Shown here piece after piece: positions 9,868 to 19,100 of a stretch of 22,500 nucleotides of DNA. The notes under the pieces are model-generated. The model did not search any database, had not been told where the DNA came from, and saw only the letters and a list, made by a program, of their open reading frames with translations. The stretch comes from Prorocentrum cordatum (Eukaryota; Sar; Dinophyceae; Prorocentrales; Prorocentraceae): contig CAUYUJ010016355.1 of the NCBI GenBank assembly GCA_963575745.1, positions 235,960-258,459 of the forward strand, given 5' to 3'. How positions within the stretch are numbered: position 1 is the stretch's first letter; every line of letters starts with the position of its first letter. The translations under genes were made by a program, and so were the position numbers.

Positions 9868-11230
9868 CATCCCTACGCGAGTGTGGCACATCCCACGCAT
9901 GTAGGGAGCTACAGTCAAACGCACGTGTAGGGAGTAGCCATCCTACATGCGCGCGGAGAGCAACCTCCCTGTAGTCATGTTAGGAGTCGACACCCACGCC
10001 GACACGTAGGGAATCACCTCCCCACACGCATGTGGTACGGTGCCTCTCCTCGCGAGCGTAGGGAGGCATCTCCCCACAGGCGTGTAGGGGGTCGCCTCCC
10101 CACGCGAGCGTGGCGGATCACCTCCCCACGAACGCGTGGGGAGCCACCTGCATACAGGTGCGCGGGGAACTACATCCCTACATGCGTGTAGGGAGCCACT
10201 TCCCCACGCTGGCGTGGGGAGCCACCTCCCCACATACACGTGGGGAGGCGTCTCCCTACACGTGTGTAGGGAGCTGCATCCCCACACAAGCGTGGGGGGT
10301 CACATCCCCACCCACGCACCTCCCCACACGCAGGTAGGGAGACACCTCCCTACAGAGGCGTGGGGAGCCACCTCCCCACAGGTGCGTGGGGATGCACCTC
10401 CCCACACGCATGTAGGGAGACGCTTCCCCACGCGCATGTAGGGAGTCACCTCCCCACATACACGTGGGGAGGCGTCTCCCTACACGTGTGTAGGGAGCTG
10501 CATCCCCACACAAGCGTGGGGAGTCACATCCCCACCCACGCACCTCCCCACACGCAGGTAGGGAGACACCTCCCTACAGAGGCGTGGGGAGCCACCTCCC
10601 CACAGGTGCGTGGGGATGCACCTCCCCACGCGCATGTAGGGAGACGCTTCCCCACGCGCATGTAAGGAGTCACCTCCCCACAGGCGCGTGGGGAGCCACA
10701 TCACCACATGCACGTGGGGAGCTACCTCCCCGCGCCAGCCGGGAGAGTCACCTCACCACGGGCGCGTGGGGAGTCACCTCCCCACAGGTGAGCACCCCCC
10801 CACGACCATGTAGGGAGGCACATCCCCACGCCGGAGCGGGGAGCCACATCCCTGCACGAGCGTGGGGAGTCACCTCCCCACGCCTACGGGCGTGGGGGAT
10901 CATCGCCGCGAAGCTACAAGTGTAAAGCGTAGTACGCCTACAGGCGTGGGGCGGCACATCCCCACGCCGACCAGTGACTCATCACATCGACAGGTGGAGT
11001 CATCTCCCCACGCCGGCGTAGGGAGTCACCTCCCTATGAGCGCGCGGGGGGTCACTTCACCACATGCTCGCTAGTAACGAGTAGATCCTCGCGCTAGCGT
11101 GGAGAGCCACCTCCTCGCATGCGCGTGATGATCTACTTCCCCAGATGCGCGTGAGGACACACCTCCCCACGTATGCATGAGGAGTCAACGCAGACCAGTG
11201 CATGTAACATCACTACATACGCGTAGAGAA
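9868..11230. repeat. Satellite of 26-bp hairpin-forming units
   Basis: Tandem array with unit TCCCCAC-N6-GTGGGGA-N6 (7-nt arm, 6-nt loop, complementary 7-nt arm, 6-nt linker usually GCCACC or GTCACC). Fully paired variants with TCCCTAC/GTAGGGA also occur, together with mixed pairs. Units are clean from about 10090 to 10880 and decay towards both ends, as expected if unequal exchange homogenises the centre. Since 26 is not a multiple of three, open frames cycle through all phases on both strands; the His/Pro-rich peptides they encode are treated as spurious. It is not CRISPR: the variable part is only 6 nt. Confidence 0.9.
10225..10673. repeat. 224-bp higher-order duplication inside the 26-bp satellite
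   Basis: Two adjacent copies (about 10225-10448 and 10449-10673), offset 224 bp. Landmarks recurring at this offset include CCCCACATACACGTGGGG, the truncated unit CCCCACCCACGCACC, and the order of TCCCTAC and TCCCCAC arms. Only a few base differences are visible, far fewer than between neighbouring 26-bp units. 224 equals eight full units plus one 16-bp truncated unit. Confidence 0.85.
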
Positions 11231-11793
11231 ATCAATACCAACGTATGAAGGCCTACATCACAGCATTGAGAGATGAGCTCTACACAACGTATGGTATGAT
11301 ATGTCGTTATATTGTCATGATTCACGTGTATGCAGACAGCTTGTGAGCTACATCCACGCGTGCATGCGGCACATCACAAACAAATCCTGAGCTACTTCGG
11401 TGGTTTGCGCATCGCACGTTCACGCTAACGGATTGCTGCAACTAGGCACTTGGAGCTCTGGAGCTCTTACCCTTCAGGTAGTGCGGCACATCTAAAGCCT
11501 CCTCGGCTTCGCTATGGACGCATGCTCGTGCGAATGTGTGCAATCATGAGACGGTTTGGCATCGAGATGATATCTGGGCCGAGGTGATGGCAACGTGTCA
11601 GACAGATATAAGCCCGTCGACTGCAAGCAAAGCCGGAACACACCAAGCGCGTATTAATTGCGCTTGGGTTACTTAGTTTTGTTGGCAAGGGGGTAGTACA
11701 AACTCTAGCGGGTCACTCTTCAAACCTAACAGGGCCGCGAGACCTCACAGTTATATTCAGAGCGCCGAAGCGCAGACCGAGCCTACGCTGACC
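11231..11793. other. No gene seen; contains one perfect hairpin
   Basis: Non-repetitive, moderate GC. The only structure I find is an 8-bp perfect inverted repeat at 11643-11667 (CCAAGCGC, 9-nt AT-rich loop, GCGCTTGG). No long open frame on either strand. Confidence 0.4.
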
Positions 11794-12006
11794 ATGTCAA
11801 CAGAGAGTGGCGTGTATATGTTCTCGAAATTGGAGAACATCATCGTCGACAAGATGATGAACAAACCCCTCCTCCAGCACGGGAGAATGAGACCAGTGGT
11901 CACTTCGCTTGCAAATCTTAGGAGCCAATGGGCGCTTTCAAACGAGGGTGGGGAGATGCAGGGGTTGTTTCGGGGCCGTGGATTTCTTGGGGACGTCGGA
12001 TTATAG
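11794..12006 (+). CDS. Small open frame, 70 aa, doubtful
   Basis: ATG in the context ACCATGTC, with the protein starting MSTESGVYMFSKLENIIVDK. I recognise no motif. It is the only plausible plus-strand start in this half of the window, and 70 codons can arise by chance at this composition. Sequence downstream turns immediately into the region next to a minus-strand gene. Treat as a weak candidate. Confidence 0.2.
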   Translation: MSTESGVYMFSKLENIIVDKMMNKPLLQHGRMRPVVTSLANLRSQWALSNEGGEMQGLFRGRGFLGDVGL

Positions 12007-12193
12007 AAAGGAACCGCCCGGGCGCAAGCGTAGCCTCCACATATGCAGATGAATGCGTATCATAGGTAGTAGACTAGTACGCAGCACGAGCGTGCCGCGA
12101 CACCTCACCCGCATGCACCACAACACACCTCCTCCTGAAAGCAAAGCGGCGCGGCGGCGGCGGCGGCTGGCGGGGGCGGCGCACTGCTCACAG

Positions 12194-15100
12194 TCATCGC
12201 CGTCGCCCAGACGACGAGGACGAGGACGCACTTGCACCAGCGCCCGGCCCGAGCCAGCATGCACACAGGTCGCACAGCTGGACATGATCCTGCTCCGTCC
12301 CCGCGGAGTCGCGCCTTGCGGAGGCGCAGCGGCCGGGAAGGGAAGGGTGGAAGGGGCGGCGCGGCGGATGGCAGGGAGAAGCAGGGAGAAGGGAGGGCAA
12401 GGCGTGGAGGAGGGGGGGGAAGGAGGATGATGAGGAGGAGGGGGAGACATTGGAGGAGAAGGGGAAGAGGGAGGAGGAGGAGGAGGAGGACTTGGAAGAT
12501 GAGGAGGACGAGGAGGAGGAGGAGGGTGGCGGGAGATGAAGATATGGTGATGGCGGTTAGGGCTCGACTCGCCTGAGGTTCACAGCTGCGCATGGGCGAG
12601 AGGGCGGTCGCGCAGTTGACGCCCCGCGTCTGGGCCCCTGGGCCCCTTATCCCAACTCATCTCTCATTGTTACCCTCAACCTCATCCCCCCTCTCTGTTC
12701 ACATTCTCTCACATGTTCGAACTCAGCTCGCCCCCATGGGATGCGAGGAGGATACGCAGGAACAAGGATGAGAGGGCGAGGTGGAGAGAAGGAGGAAAGT
12801 GGTAGAGAACAGGACAGGGATGGAGGGGGTAGCAGCGGTGGTTCGGACGAAGAGCATTGGAGGATGGTGGTGACGGTGCCTCGCCCACGGATGTGGCAGC
12901 GTAAAGTCGATGCTGACCACGTCGCGAAGCTTCGCCATGAATTGAACCAAGACTGACTGCTGGCACGACCTGTGCCACGATACCAAGCACAGCGGACACT
13001 TGGACGCGTTGGATGCCCTGCACAACACGCACCCCTGAATGCTGTCAACCGTTGCGGTAGCCCCACCTGCCCCTCTGCGATGATGCTGGAAAGCAGCCTC
13101 GCTCCACACGCGGTGGAGCTGCAGCATGTTAGCTGGCAGCGCGGGGCGGTTGTTCGTGATAGGCTTCGTGACTGATGCGAACTTGTGGGGCCCTGGGCCC
13201 TTGGTCTTAGACAGCCTGAAACCAACAGCTGGATGCACAAGTCGATGGCCCTCGAGGCTAATCTTCTTGTCCCAGGCATCAGTGACCCAGATGGGCCGCA
13301 GGTCCCCGTCGAGACGGACGAGACGCCCGATTTTTTCTGCTTTATCGACCCAATATACAAACCGAACAGACCCGTCACGCAACTCATACAAAGATAACTC
13401 ATCACCAGTATCTCCACCAAGCGGCACGCAAGTTTCCAAAGCTGTGACAGATGACTTCAACGCTGCTGCAGATACCAGCGCGGCCTCTACCCAATGTTGA
13501 TATGCGTCGGTGAGCTCTCTCAATGCAGCCCCAGTCGGAATGTCAACGCCGCCAGTGCTGCTGCTGCTGCTGCTGCTGCTAGATTTCGAAGCGCCCAACA
13601 GTGCATGCGCAATGATTGCATCTTGTTCTTGCTCAGCAGGATTTGCGTGGGATGTCAGCCCCTCGGTTGCACCAGCTGCGGCGGCCTTTTCCAATTGAAC
13701 AATGTATGCGTGGCCTTTCTTCGCGGCAGTCACTGTGGCCTGATTCGCTATGTGCGCCTCGGCCTTTGCGACTTCGAGCTCGCCCGTTGCCTCCTGGTCC
13801 TCGAAAAGGGCACGTGCATGACACAAGAAGGCTCGCAGACCCCCAGTGGTCCCAGGGGAGCAATATGTTGTTTCCAGCTGGCGTCCGAATGGCCTCTAGA
13901 TCAGTTCCAGGGGCCGCCCCGGGGCCCCAAGGAGCACCGGCGCAAAATGTCCAAGGAAGGCAGGGGAGAGGGAAGATGACGTGGGGCCAGGATTATATCC
14001 GCCGTCAGAATACTTGCGAAGGGTTGAAAAGCCGTCATTGCCCCTACATCTGGTTTGTCTCATCACCCTGGGACGCCCGACGCCCGTGGAGGAGGAGGAG
14101 GCATAAGAAGAAGAAGAAGAAGAGGAGGAGGAAAAGGAGAAGGAGGAGGGGGAGGAGGAGGACGGCGAGGAGGAGGATAATGGTGGGAAGGGGGTGCAGG
14201 GGTGCAGGGCACGATCTTGGATGACAAGTGTCCTGCTCGATCAGTTTCCCGAGTGCGTCTCCAAGCTCGTCCATCTCAGCCCCGTCGCTCTGCCGCAGGA
14301 GATCGGCTGCGAGTGATCTGAGGTCATCTGACCCGACGCTCTCAGCAAACTTGGCAGGGTCGATCTCTCCCTTTTCGCTGATGGCAGACGCGACTGCAGC
14401 AACCGCAGGGTCACCAGACGCAGGCAAAGGTTTCGCTGACGTCGGTTTCTTCGGCTTAGGCTTACATGGTGGGAGGGGGGTCAACGTGCCGACTGCATCA
14501 GCGGATGTCGGGTCGATGGTTCCTGCGACCATCGTTTGACCTTCTTCCCAACCAATCGGACATCTGTTAATGGCAACACGGTTATCCCCGCCAACGATGG
14601 CATCGTGCATCGATGCGAACATAGACAGCGAAGTAACGAACGTGATCGGACGGTCGACGACAATGGCGTTGACGACGGCGCCGCCTCCCTGGATCCGCAA
14701 GGTGCCTCGGAGCATCATCCCGATGGCGTACGACTTCTCCGCCAGCATGAACGCGGGCTTGCCGGGCTCCGCGTCGCCGAAGTACAGGCCTCTGCGAGGC
14801 GCGGGGGCGGCGGGGAGGAGAGGAAGGAAGGTGAGAGGAGGACAGAAGACGCACTGGGGTTCAAGAGATAGTTGGATGAGGAGAAGGAAGTGGCCGAGGG
14901 CGGTCGAGGGCTCGACGGAGAGAACATGAGATGGAGAGGGTAGGGGGCCTGAACGCAGTCGGGAATCCGTGGCCGCCGTTTTGTTCCACACCGTGTTGAA
15001 GCACGCGCCCCGCATCAGCGCTGGGGTGACATGGTCATTTGCATTGTACTCGTCTAGTCGTTCATTGACAACAGCACGCGGAAGAACATAGGGAGCATCT

Positions 15101-15984
15101 GGAAGCGGTGCCGGGGCCCATCGGTCCACTTGCCCTGTAATCGTGCGTGCACCACGAACGTGTTCACAACACGTTGTCCACACCCGTTCAATCGAGTCTC
15201 TCATCAGTGACCACTTGGCTTGCCCCCTGGTTGGCACGTGCAGCTCGTGCTTGAGCTGCGCCCTGGAGCTCAGCAACTCGAGGGATATAGAAGGAGCACG
15301 AGTTCCCTGTATCCCAATCATAGAATTGGTGGCTTCGCACGGTCTCGAACTCGCCTGCCCATCCGCGTTCTAGACAATCGAAATGAAGCAAGGGAGCGAG
15401 CGGCTGAAGGGATCAACGTTGACTCGAGGGTCGAGAGGGCTGGGCGCGAGGGAGCACAATGCAAAGTCAAACGGATGGGTCATGTATGCGAGTGACGGTT
15501 GTGCTAGGCGCTCTCTCATGACTCCACATGTTCGTCCTCCCTCATCGTCTCATCGTCCACGTTGCCAGTGAATCGCAGCCTTCTCCTCTCCTCCTCCTAC
15601 TCGTCTTTTATCAGGCGTAGTGATCATTATTACTCGCTCCTCAAATCCTCCCTGCATCCCCTGATTCCTCCACAGTTCCTCCCTCCTCAACGTCAAGCAG
15701 GCTCTGTTACACTTATCGGTCAATATCAACTTGCCCGAACTGAAAGCTACATGCAAACTACCCCCGTTCGCCTTGAATGAGCGGCTGATCTGCCGCACGG
15801 CCACCCAAAGCCTCGGCGCACAATATCCAGTCTGGGCAGCATAGATAATCTCAGCCCGAAAGAGCCGCAACAACTTCTTGGCGTTGACCTCGAGATCAGC
15901 AGCCGGGAGTGAAACGAGTTCAGCAGCAGTGGCAGCCCGCAGCTTGCACCGCGTGGTCTGGGGGGTCTTAACGAGCAAGAACAT
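12194..15984 (-). CDS. PHD-like zinc-finger protein, predicted 811 aa, seven exons
   Basis: Proposed exons are 15984-15762, 15369-15300, 15262-14955, 14789-14213, 14067-13938, 13895-12889 and 12314-12194; total 2436 nt, phases agreeing at all six junctions. I do not recognise residues 1-700. They include a globular region (LYFGDAEPGKPAFMLAEKSY), a Lys/Pro linker, an Ala/Glu/Gln-rich helical stretch near 470-520 and nine Ser from an AGC run (CTG on +, 13556-13581). The C-terminus carries C725-x2-C728-x7-C736-x2-C739-x4-H744-x2-C747-x38-C786-x2-C789, a Cys4-His-Cys3 order as in PHD fingers that read histone tails; the last pair comes from the final exon. The 7-residue first gap is shorter than usual. 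The start at MFLLVKTP is uncertain: an acceptor CATCCCAG|GTGG just upstream, and the open end of the hAT-like exon 190 bp away, leave open a fusion with the upstream gene. Confidence 0.5.
12315..12888 (-). other. Intron 6 of the PHD-like gene (574 bp)
   Basis: Donor CATCC|GTGGGC and acceptor CTCCGCAAG|GCGCGA, phase 2, giving FTLPHP-RDSAGTEQDHV. AGG-rich on the + strand at about 12340-12535 and 12741-12830, hence polypyrimidine in the transcript. The acceptor is the least certain part. Confidence 0.4.
13896..13937 (-). other. Intron 5 of the PHD-like gene (42 bp)
   Basis: Donor GCGCCG|GTGCTC and acceptor CTGATCTAG|AGGCCA, phase 0; removing it takes out the only stop (TAG) between two open stretches. 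An alternative frame here (AIRTPAGNNILLPWDHWG) is also coding-like, so the exact splice is unresolved. Confidence 0.35.
14068..14212 (-). other. Intron 4 of the PHD-like gene (145 bp, CCT-rich on sense strand)
   Basis: Donor AGATC|GTGCCC and acceptor GGGCGTCCCAG|GGTGAT, phase 2. Almost the whole intron is an AGG/AAG tract on the + strand (14088-14185). Confidence 0.5.
14790..14954 (-). other. Intron 3 of the PHD-like gene (165 bp)
   Basis: Donor CGACTGC|GTTCAG and acceptor CCTCGCAGAG|GCCTGT, phase 1. Strongly pyrimidine-rich on the sense strand. Its length is a multiple of three and it stays open, so retention would insert a low-complexity Leu/Pro/Ser segment. Confidence 0.45.
15263..15299 (-). 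other. Intron 2 of the PHD-like gene (37 bp)
   Basis: Donor GGGAACTC|GTGCTC and acceptor GAGCTCCAG|GGCGCA, phase 2, joining FYDWDTGNS to AQLKHELHV. Both flanking frames are coding-like and differ by one, which a 37-bp removal corrects. Confidence 0.45.
15370..15761 (-). other. Intron 1 of the PHD-like gene (392 bp)
   Basis: Donor AACGGGG|GTAGTT and acceptor TTCGATTGTCTAG|AACGCG, phase 1. Contains a CCT-rich stretch on the + strand (about 15583-15690), that is polypurine in the transcript, and a long pyrimidine-rich run before the acceptor. Confidence 0.55.
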
Positions 15985-16172
15985 CTTGAATGGCCACCTG
16001 GGATGGCGGCAGCGAGAGGGGACAATAACAACCAAGCTGAGATGAGACAGGGCACTGAGGGAATCAAAATCACTGGCATCAGGGGACATCCAAGAGTGAG
16101 GAGGGGAGGAGAAGGATGAGGAGGAGTCCAGGAGTCCAGGAGGGCACCCTTACTGAACACGCACAATGACCA

Positions 16173-19100
16173 TCAATGGCCAACCCCTCGCAGGTTGAGA
16201 TGAATGGTGATATATTCCACGCTCGACCTCTTGAGAGGCTCAACGATGCGACGGTAGAAGCCGCCAGCGTGGTACGCGACGAGGGCAGGGATGATGCGCT
16301 TGATGAACGCGGCGTCGTCCGCCACGAGGCCAGCAGAGGAGATAAGCGTGACCCACCATGGGTCACCGACCATTGCGTCGTACTCGAGGTAGATGGACTC
16401 AGCTTTCCCCTGGACCAACGCACATATAGCACCGCCCACGCCGCTGTGTGGATTTGGGCCAGACGTCTTACTAATGGAGCCTGCATCGCGAGTCTGATAA
16501 GCCAACATACAGTTTGAGAAGTGCTCGCCTGGAGTGTGAACCCGCCTTGAAACAGACATCAATGTCCAGAAGAGCCGTTCCTCCTTGCTGCACAGCGTCA
16601 GCACGTCCCGGCGCCATCTCCCGACCTTCGCCTTGTGAGCTTTCGTCTCGTCTGCGGCCAAGCCGATGAGCTCGTCCGCTACTTTGCCAGCGTCCGCAAG
16701 CGGGGCAGGGCCAACCTGTGGCGCGGCAGCGTCGGGATCTTTTCTCGTGATGACCTGCTCGAGCACTGGGCATATCAAGTCAGGGCCAGCCGCCGCGTAC
16801 ATCGTTTCAACGGCGAACACCGACCCCCACCGACCTGCTACGCATTTAGGCGGCAACCTCCCAGCAAATTCCGTCACGGACTTGCTGCCAAAGCGGTCCT
16901 TCCAGGTGGAGTACACTGCCTTCGCCAAGTCACGCCAGGTGTTGGTAATCTTGCACAGCGACGTGTAGTAAGTCCATTTCTTTTTGGCGACCTTCAGTTC
17001 CTCGTCGATCAAGTCGAGGCCGCCTTTGCACACTAGGTGGTATTGGTGTTCCAAACAGTTGGCGTCCAAATAGACAACGTTAGCAAGAGGCCCACATATT
17101 GCTGATAACATTTTGCGAGCGCCCCGCTGGTCTGAGCCAGCGTCGGTAACGTTGCACAGAGCAATGAGGTCCGTCGCGTTGTGCGCCCCCAAATCAAGTT
17201 CAGGCCCCCACAGTGGACATCCCAACCCCTTGAGGTGTTTCACAATGAGTCCGAGGGTGTCTTCCGGCGTGCCACCTTCAACTGGGAGGACGTCTGCGAG
17301 CGCATGCAGGTGGGAAAAGGCATCGCTCCACTGTGTGCGCCCCGAAGACAGCGAATGGCACCAATGAACATCGTCAGCAGCGGCCGTCGAAGAGTACACC
17401 TCAAGACTGAGGCAGTGAAGCTTGCGTTCCTGCCATATCGCGGAGTTGGTAGCGTCGGACATGAACATGATCGTGGTAAGACCGAGCCGCGTCTGCGGGG
17501 GCGCAAGCGCGCTCAGCTCGCCAAGTGCAACAATCTCGGCCGAGGGATCAGGCAGAGGAGGAACTTCTGAGGCGTCGCCGCCATCGACCGATGGTGGCGC
17601 TAGTGGAAGGGGCGCGGCAGTGGCCTGAGGCGAGTGTGCCTTCCACCCAGCCCAATCGGCCTTCACCCGAGTGAAGTAGCTGCGGGAGCTCGCAACCAGG
17701 GACGCTGCGGCGGCTACTTCTGCCCTTGACACCGTGGCACTGGAAATGTCCTGCATCAGGCAGATCCCAACGTGGTGCGTCGATATGTTCGATAAGTTAC
17801 GCCTGATGCCAAGAGACATTTGGCCATACTCTGACAACTTCCGCTTACCACACATGTGCAACGCCAGCTTGTTTGGCATCTTGGACGGGCCAATCTCCTG
17901 TTGTCGTTTGTTCGGAAGGACCTTCAATGCATTGGTGGCCGTGACGATCTCGTGGTTCATGGAGTCGATGCGGCGTCTCTGCCGCCTGTGCGTCTGAGCA
18001 TCCAGCTTACGCTTGCCGCGCAGAGATACCAGCTGATTCTGCAGCCGAGTATTGCTCGCTTGCAGGGATTTGGCGAATACCACCAGCTCCTTGGATACAA
18101 CAAAAATCATCATCAGCATCATCATCATCACCATCATCACCATCATCATCATCATCACCATCATCATCATCATCGACAGCAACCTCATTCCTCCTCCTCC
18201 TCCCCCGGGGTCTCCCCCTTTTCCTCCTCCGCCTCCTCATCATCCCACGACGTGGCTACTCGTCGTTGTCGTCGTCGCGTCGCTCCTCGCGGGGAAGGGC
18301 GGCGACGTCGACGCTGCCGACCTCCGCCGCGACAATCGCGTCATCGCCAGGCGGCGGCGCCGGGGGCGGCGCCAGCTCCAGCGGCGGCGCTGGGAGCGGC
18401 ACCAGCGCCAGCGGCGGCGGCGGCGCGGCGTCCCGCGACAGCGTCGATTGCGCCTGCTGCCTGAAAGGGAGCAGCGCGCGTCGGGTGGGAGGTGGACGAC
18501 GACGGGATGACCCGAGAAAGAGCAGCGGTGGAGGAGGTCGAGGAGGAGGAGGAGGAGGACGGAGGAGGAGGAGGACTGAGGAGGCAAATAAGGATAATGA
18601 AGGGGGCTCAGGTCGTAGGCGCAAGGGGGGAGGAGGAGGAGGAGGATGAGGAGGAGGTGGAGGAGGAGGAGGAGGAGGAGGAGGAGGAGGAGAAGGAGGA
18701 GGACCAGGAGAACCAGGAGGAGTGTATGGTGGACGCGGTGCCCAAAACGGCGGGCCTGACCAGCCGCCAGACGGTCTGGTCGACCGCCCCCGCCTCCACT
18801 AGGAAGCAGAGCACGACGTCAGGGTCCAGGGCGCCGTCCTCGTGCCTCGGCGGGGCGCGGATTCAACGTTGCTAGCGTACCCCCCATCACATGATGATGA
18901 CGGGGCGCTAGCAGCGCCTAGAGGAAAAGCAGTAAGGAAACCATCGGCAGGTAATTTGGTCGTCGTCTTTTCCCCCCTCATCGTCCTTCTGCTCATCCTC
19001 GTCATCCTTCTGATCCTCATCCTCCTCCTGACCCTCCTCCCCCAACCTCCTCGTCCTCTCCTCTCCTTCCTCCTCGTCCTTCCCCTCATCCTCCTCCTCA

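Noticed and set aside
9943-11074. His/Pro-rich repeat proteins on both strands
   Set aside because: The 26-bp period rotates through all three frames on both strands, so open frames of 70-114 codons are expected. No start, splice or codon-bias support.
9868-11230. CRISPR array
   Set aside because: Palindromic units look superficially CRISPR-like, but the period is 26 bp with only a 6-nt variable loop and a semi-conserved linker, and the context is eukaryotic with no cas genes.
18090-18188. Met-rich N-terminus of the hAT-like protein
   Set aside because: The Met run is the TCA microsatellite read on the minus strand, directly upstream of an acceptor; it is best read as intron.
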